NCBI RefSeq assembly: GCF_002259645.1
Contig: NZ_MWWV01000006.1
Location: 1 to 64,000 of the forward strand
Source of the DNA: Bifidobacterium tissieri
Lineage (GTDB): Bacteria; Actinomycetota; Actinomycetes; Actinomycetales; Bifidobacteriaceae
DNA length: 64,000 bases
Reading direction: 5' to 3'
The position numbers and the translations under genes were made by a program. A model generated the notes under the pieces. The model had not been told where the DNA came from. It saw only the letters and a list, made by a program, of their open reading frames with translations, and did no database searches. The number at the start of each line of letters is the position of its first letter. The first letter of the stretch is position 1. Shown here piece by piece: positions 63,236 to 64,000 of this stretch.

Positions 63236-63273
63236 ATGAAGGGTGTCCCCGGGCAGAGGGGGACACCCTTCAT
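63236..63273. terminator. Bidirectional terminator between nrdR and serA
   Basis: Perfect 15-bp stem ATGAAGGGTGTCCCC / GGGGACACCCTTCAT with an 8-nt loop. Confidence 0.8.
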
Positions 63274-63307
63274 GTTGGTTGTCTCGCAAGGAACGAAATA
63301 CGCGAAT

Positions 63308-64000
63308 CTACAGCACGCGTACGCGAATCGTGCCCTGCAGATTCCGGAGCTTCTCCAGCGACTCGTCGCTCGGGCGGCTGGACACATCGGTGACTACGTA
63401 ACCGAGCTCGTCCTCGGTGGCCAACGCCTGTGCGGTGATGTTGATGTTCTCCGCACCGAGTACATGATTCACATTGGCCAGTACGCCGGGCAGGTTGTCG
63501 TGCAGGTGGGCGATACGCACAGCACCCTGACAGGGATTCATGTTCAACGTCGGCATATTGACCGACAGCGAAGTGACGCCATTGCTCCAGTAGTCAAGCA
63601 GCTTATGCGACACGAAGTGGCCGATGGCCTCCTGCGCCTCCAGCGTGGATCCGCCGATATGCGGGGTGAGGATTACGTTGTCCTCCTCGCTCAGCGGGGT
63701 GGAGAACGCATCGCCCGACTTCTTCGGCTCCACCGGGAACACATCCACTGCGGCACCGGCGATATGACCGGAGTCCATATGGCTCTTCAGCGCATCCAGA
63801 TCGGCGACGAATCCACGGGACAGGTTGATGAATACCGCACCCGGCTTCATGCGGGCGAACTGAGCCTCACCGAAGAAATTGGTGTTCGACTTGCGGCCAT
63901 CAACATGCAACGTCACCGCGTCGGACTGCTCCAGCAGCTCATCGAGGGTCTCCATACGCTCGGCATTGCCCAGCGCCAGCTTCTCCTCGATGTCGTAGAA
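63308..64000 (-). CDS. serA: D-3-phosphoglycerate dehydrogenase, C-terminal part
   Basis: The window holds the last 230 residues; the gene continues beyond the right edge. FYDIEEKLALGNAERMETL begins the visible part, then the NAD domain end (FINLSRGFVADLDALKSHM, HIAGAAVDVFPVEP, TPHIGGSTLEAQEAIG) and a C-terminal ACT domain (RIAHLHDNLPGVLANVNHVL, VRVL at the end). First step of serine synthesis, with serine feedback likely through the ACT domain. The order and the HIGGST motif are diagnostic for SerA over other 2-hydroxyacid dehydrogenases. Confidence 0.92.
   Translation of the reverse strand, partial: FYDIEEKLALGNAERMETLDELLEQSDAVTLHVDGRKSNTNFFGEAQFARMKPGAVFINLSRGFVADLDALKSHMDSGHIAGAAVDVFPVEPKKSGDAFSTPLSEEDNVILTPHIGGSTLEAQEAIGHFVSHKLLDYWSNGVTSLSVNMPTLNMNPCQGAVRIAHLHDNLPGVLANVNHVLGAENINITAQALATEDELGYVVTDVSSRPSDESLEKLRNLQGTIRVRVL

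Overview
The window looks like a chromosomal segment of a Bifidobacterium species (high-GC actinobacterium). The evidence is the actinobacterial division cluster ftsZ-sepF-yggT-divIVA, the lexA / SOS-LysM / nrdR arrangement, a PriA-type isomerase in the histidine locus, an FBP-type L-lactate dehydrogenase, a formate channel, and a bifidobacterial type sucrose/fructo-oligosaccharide locus (GH32, MFS permease, LacI). Most of it is conserved housekeeping DNA. The atypical parts are the left edge (1-1750) and a lower-GC island at about 39.6-41.3 kb.

Layout. 1-1.6 kb: an IS3-type element has entered the start of a Panacea (DUF4065) antitoxin-like gene, beside a divergent RelA/SpoT-domain gene broken by two frame changes. 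1.7-6.2 kb: membrane alpha/beta hydrolase, recO, uppS, DUF1963 protein. 6.2-11.8 kb: de novo NAD operon nadA-nadB-nadC-cysteine desulfurase behind a perfect 27-bp palindrome. 11.9-13.1 kb: LATTG-anchored surface protein. 13.5-19.8 kb: two paralogous GH32 beta-fructosidases, an MFS permease and a LacI regulator, with three copies of a shared operator-like motif. 19.9-22 kb: thiM and a ThiE fusion behind a TPP-riboswitch-like leader. 22-31 kb: glyS, dus, ftsZ, sepF, yggT, divIVA, lspA, rluD and a membrane protein. 31.5-39.6 kb: dnaE, an AlsS-like acetolactate synthase, azlCD, cfa.

39.6-41.3 kb: accessory island holding a palindromic repeat element, a secreted peptide gene with a hydrophobic two-cysteine tail, a 56-residue two-TM partner, and a remnant of a lasso-peptide B2-type protein. 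41.3-47.7 kb: aldo/keto reductase, then hisD-hisC-hisB-orf-hisH-priA. 47.8-53.2 kb: DUF2252 protein, esterase, glnA, formate/nitrite channel. 53.2-64 kb: hrpA, a 16S-type methyltransferase, hflX, ldh followed by three tandem stem-loop copies, lexA diverging from an SOS-box LysM gene, nrdR, and the 3' part of serA.

How it fits together: the NAD genes make NaMN from aspartate, with a dedicated sulfur donor likely serving the NadA Fe-S cluster. The GH32/MFS/LacI genes form a sucrose or short fructan uptake and hydrolysis regulon. ldh and the formate channel dispose of fermentation end products. lexA and the LysM protein form the actinobacterial SOS/division checkpoint pair. Several genes (hisD, dnaE, yggT, nrdR, lacI, esterase, the RelA/SpoT gene) have a -10 box only 6-9 nt before the start codon and lack a good Shine-Dalgarno sequence, which suggests leaderless transcripts.
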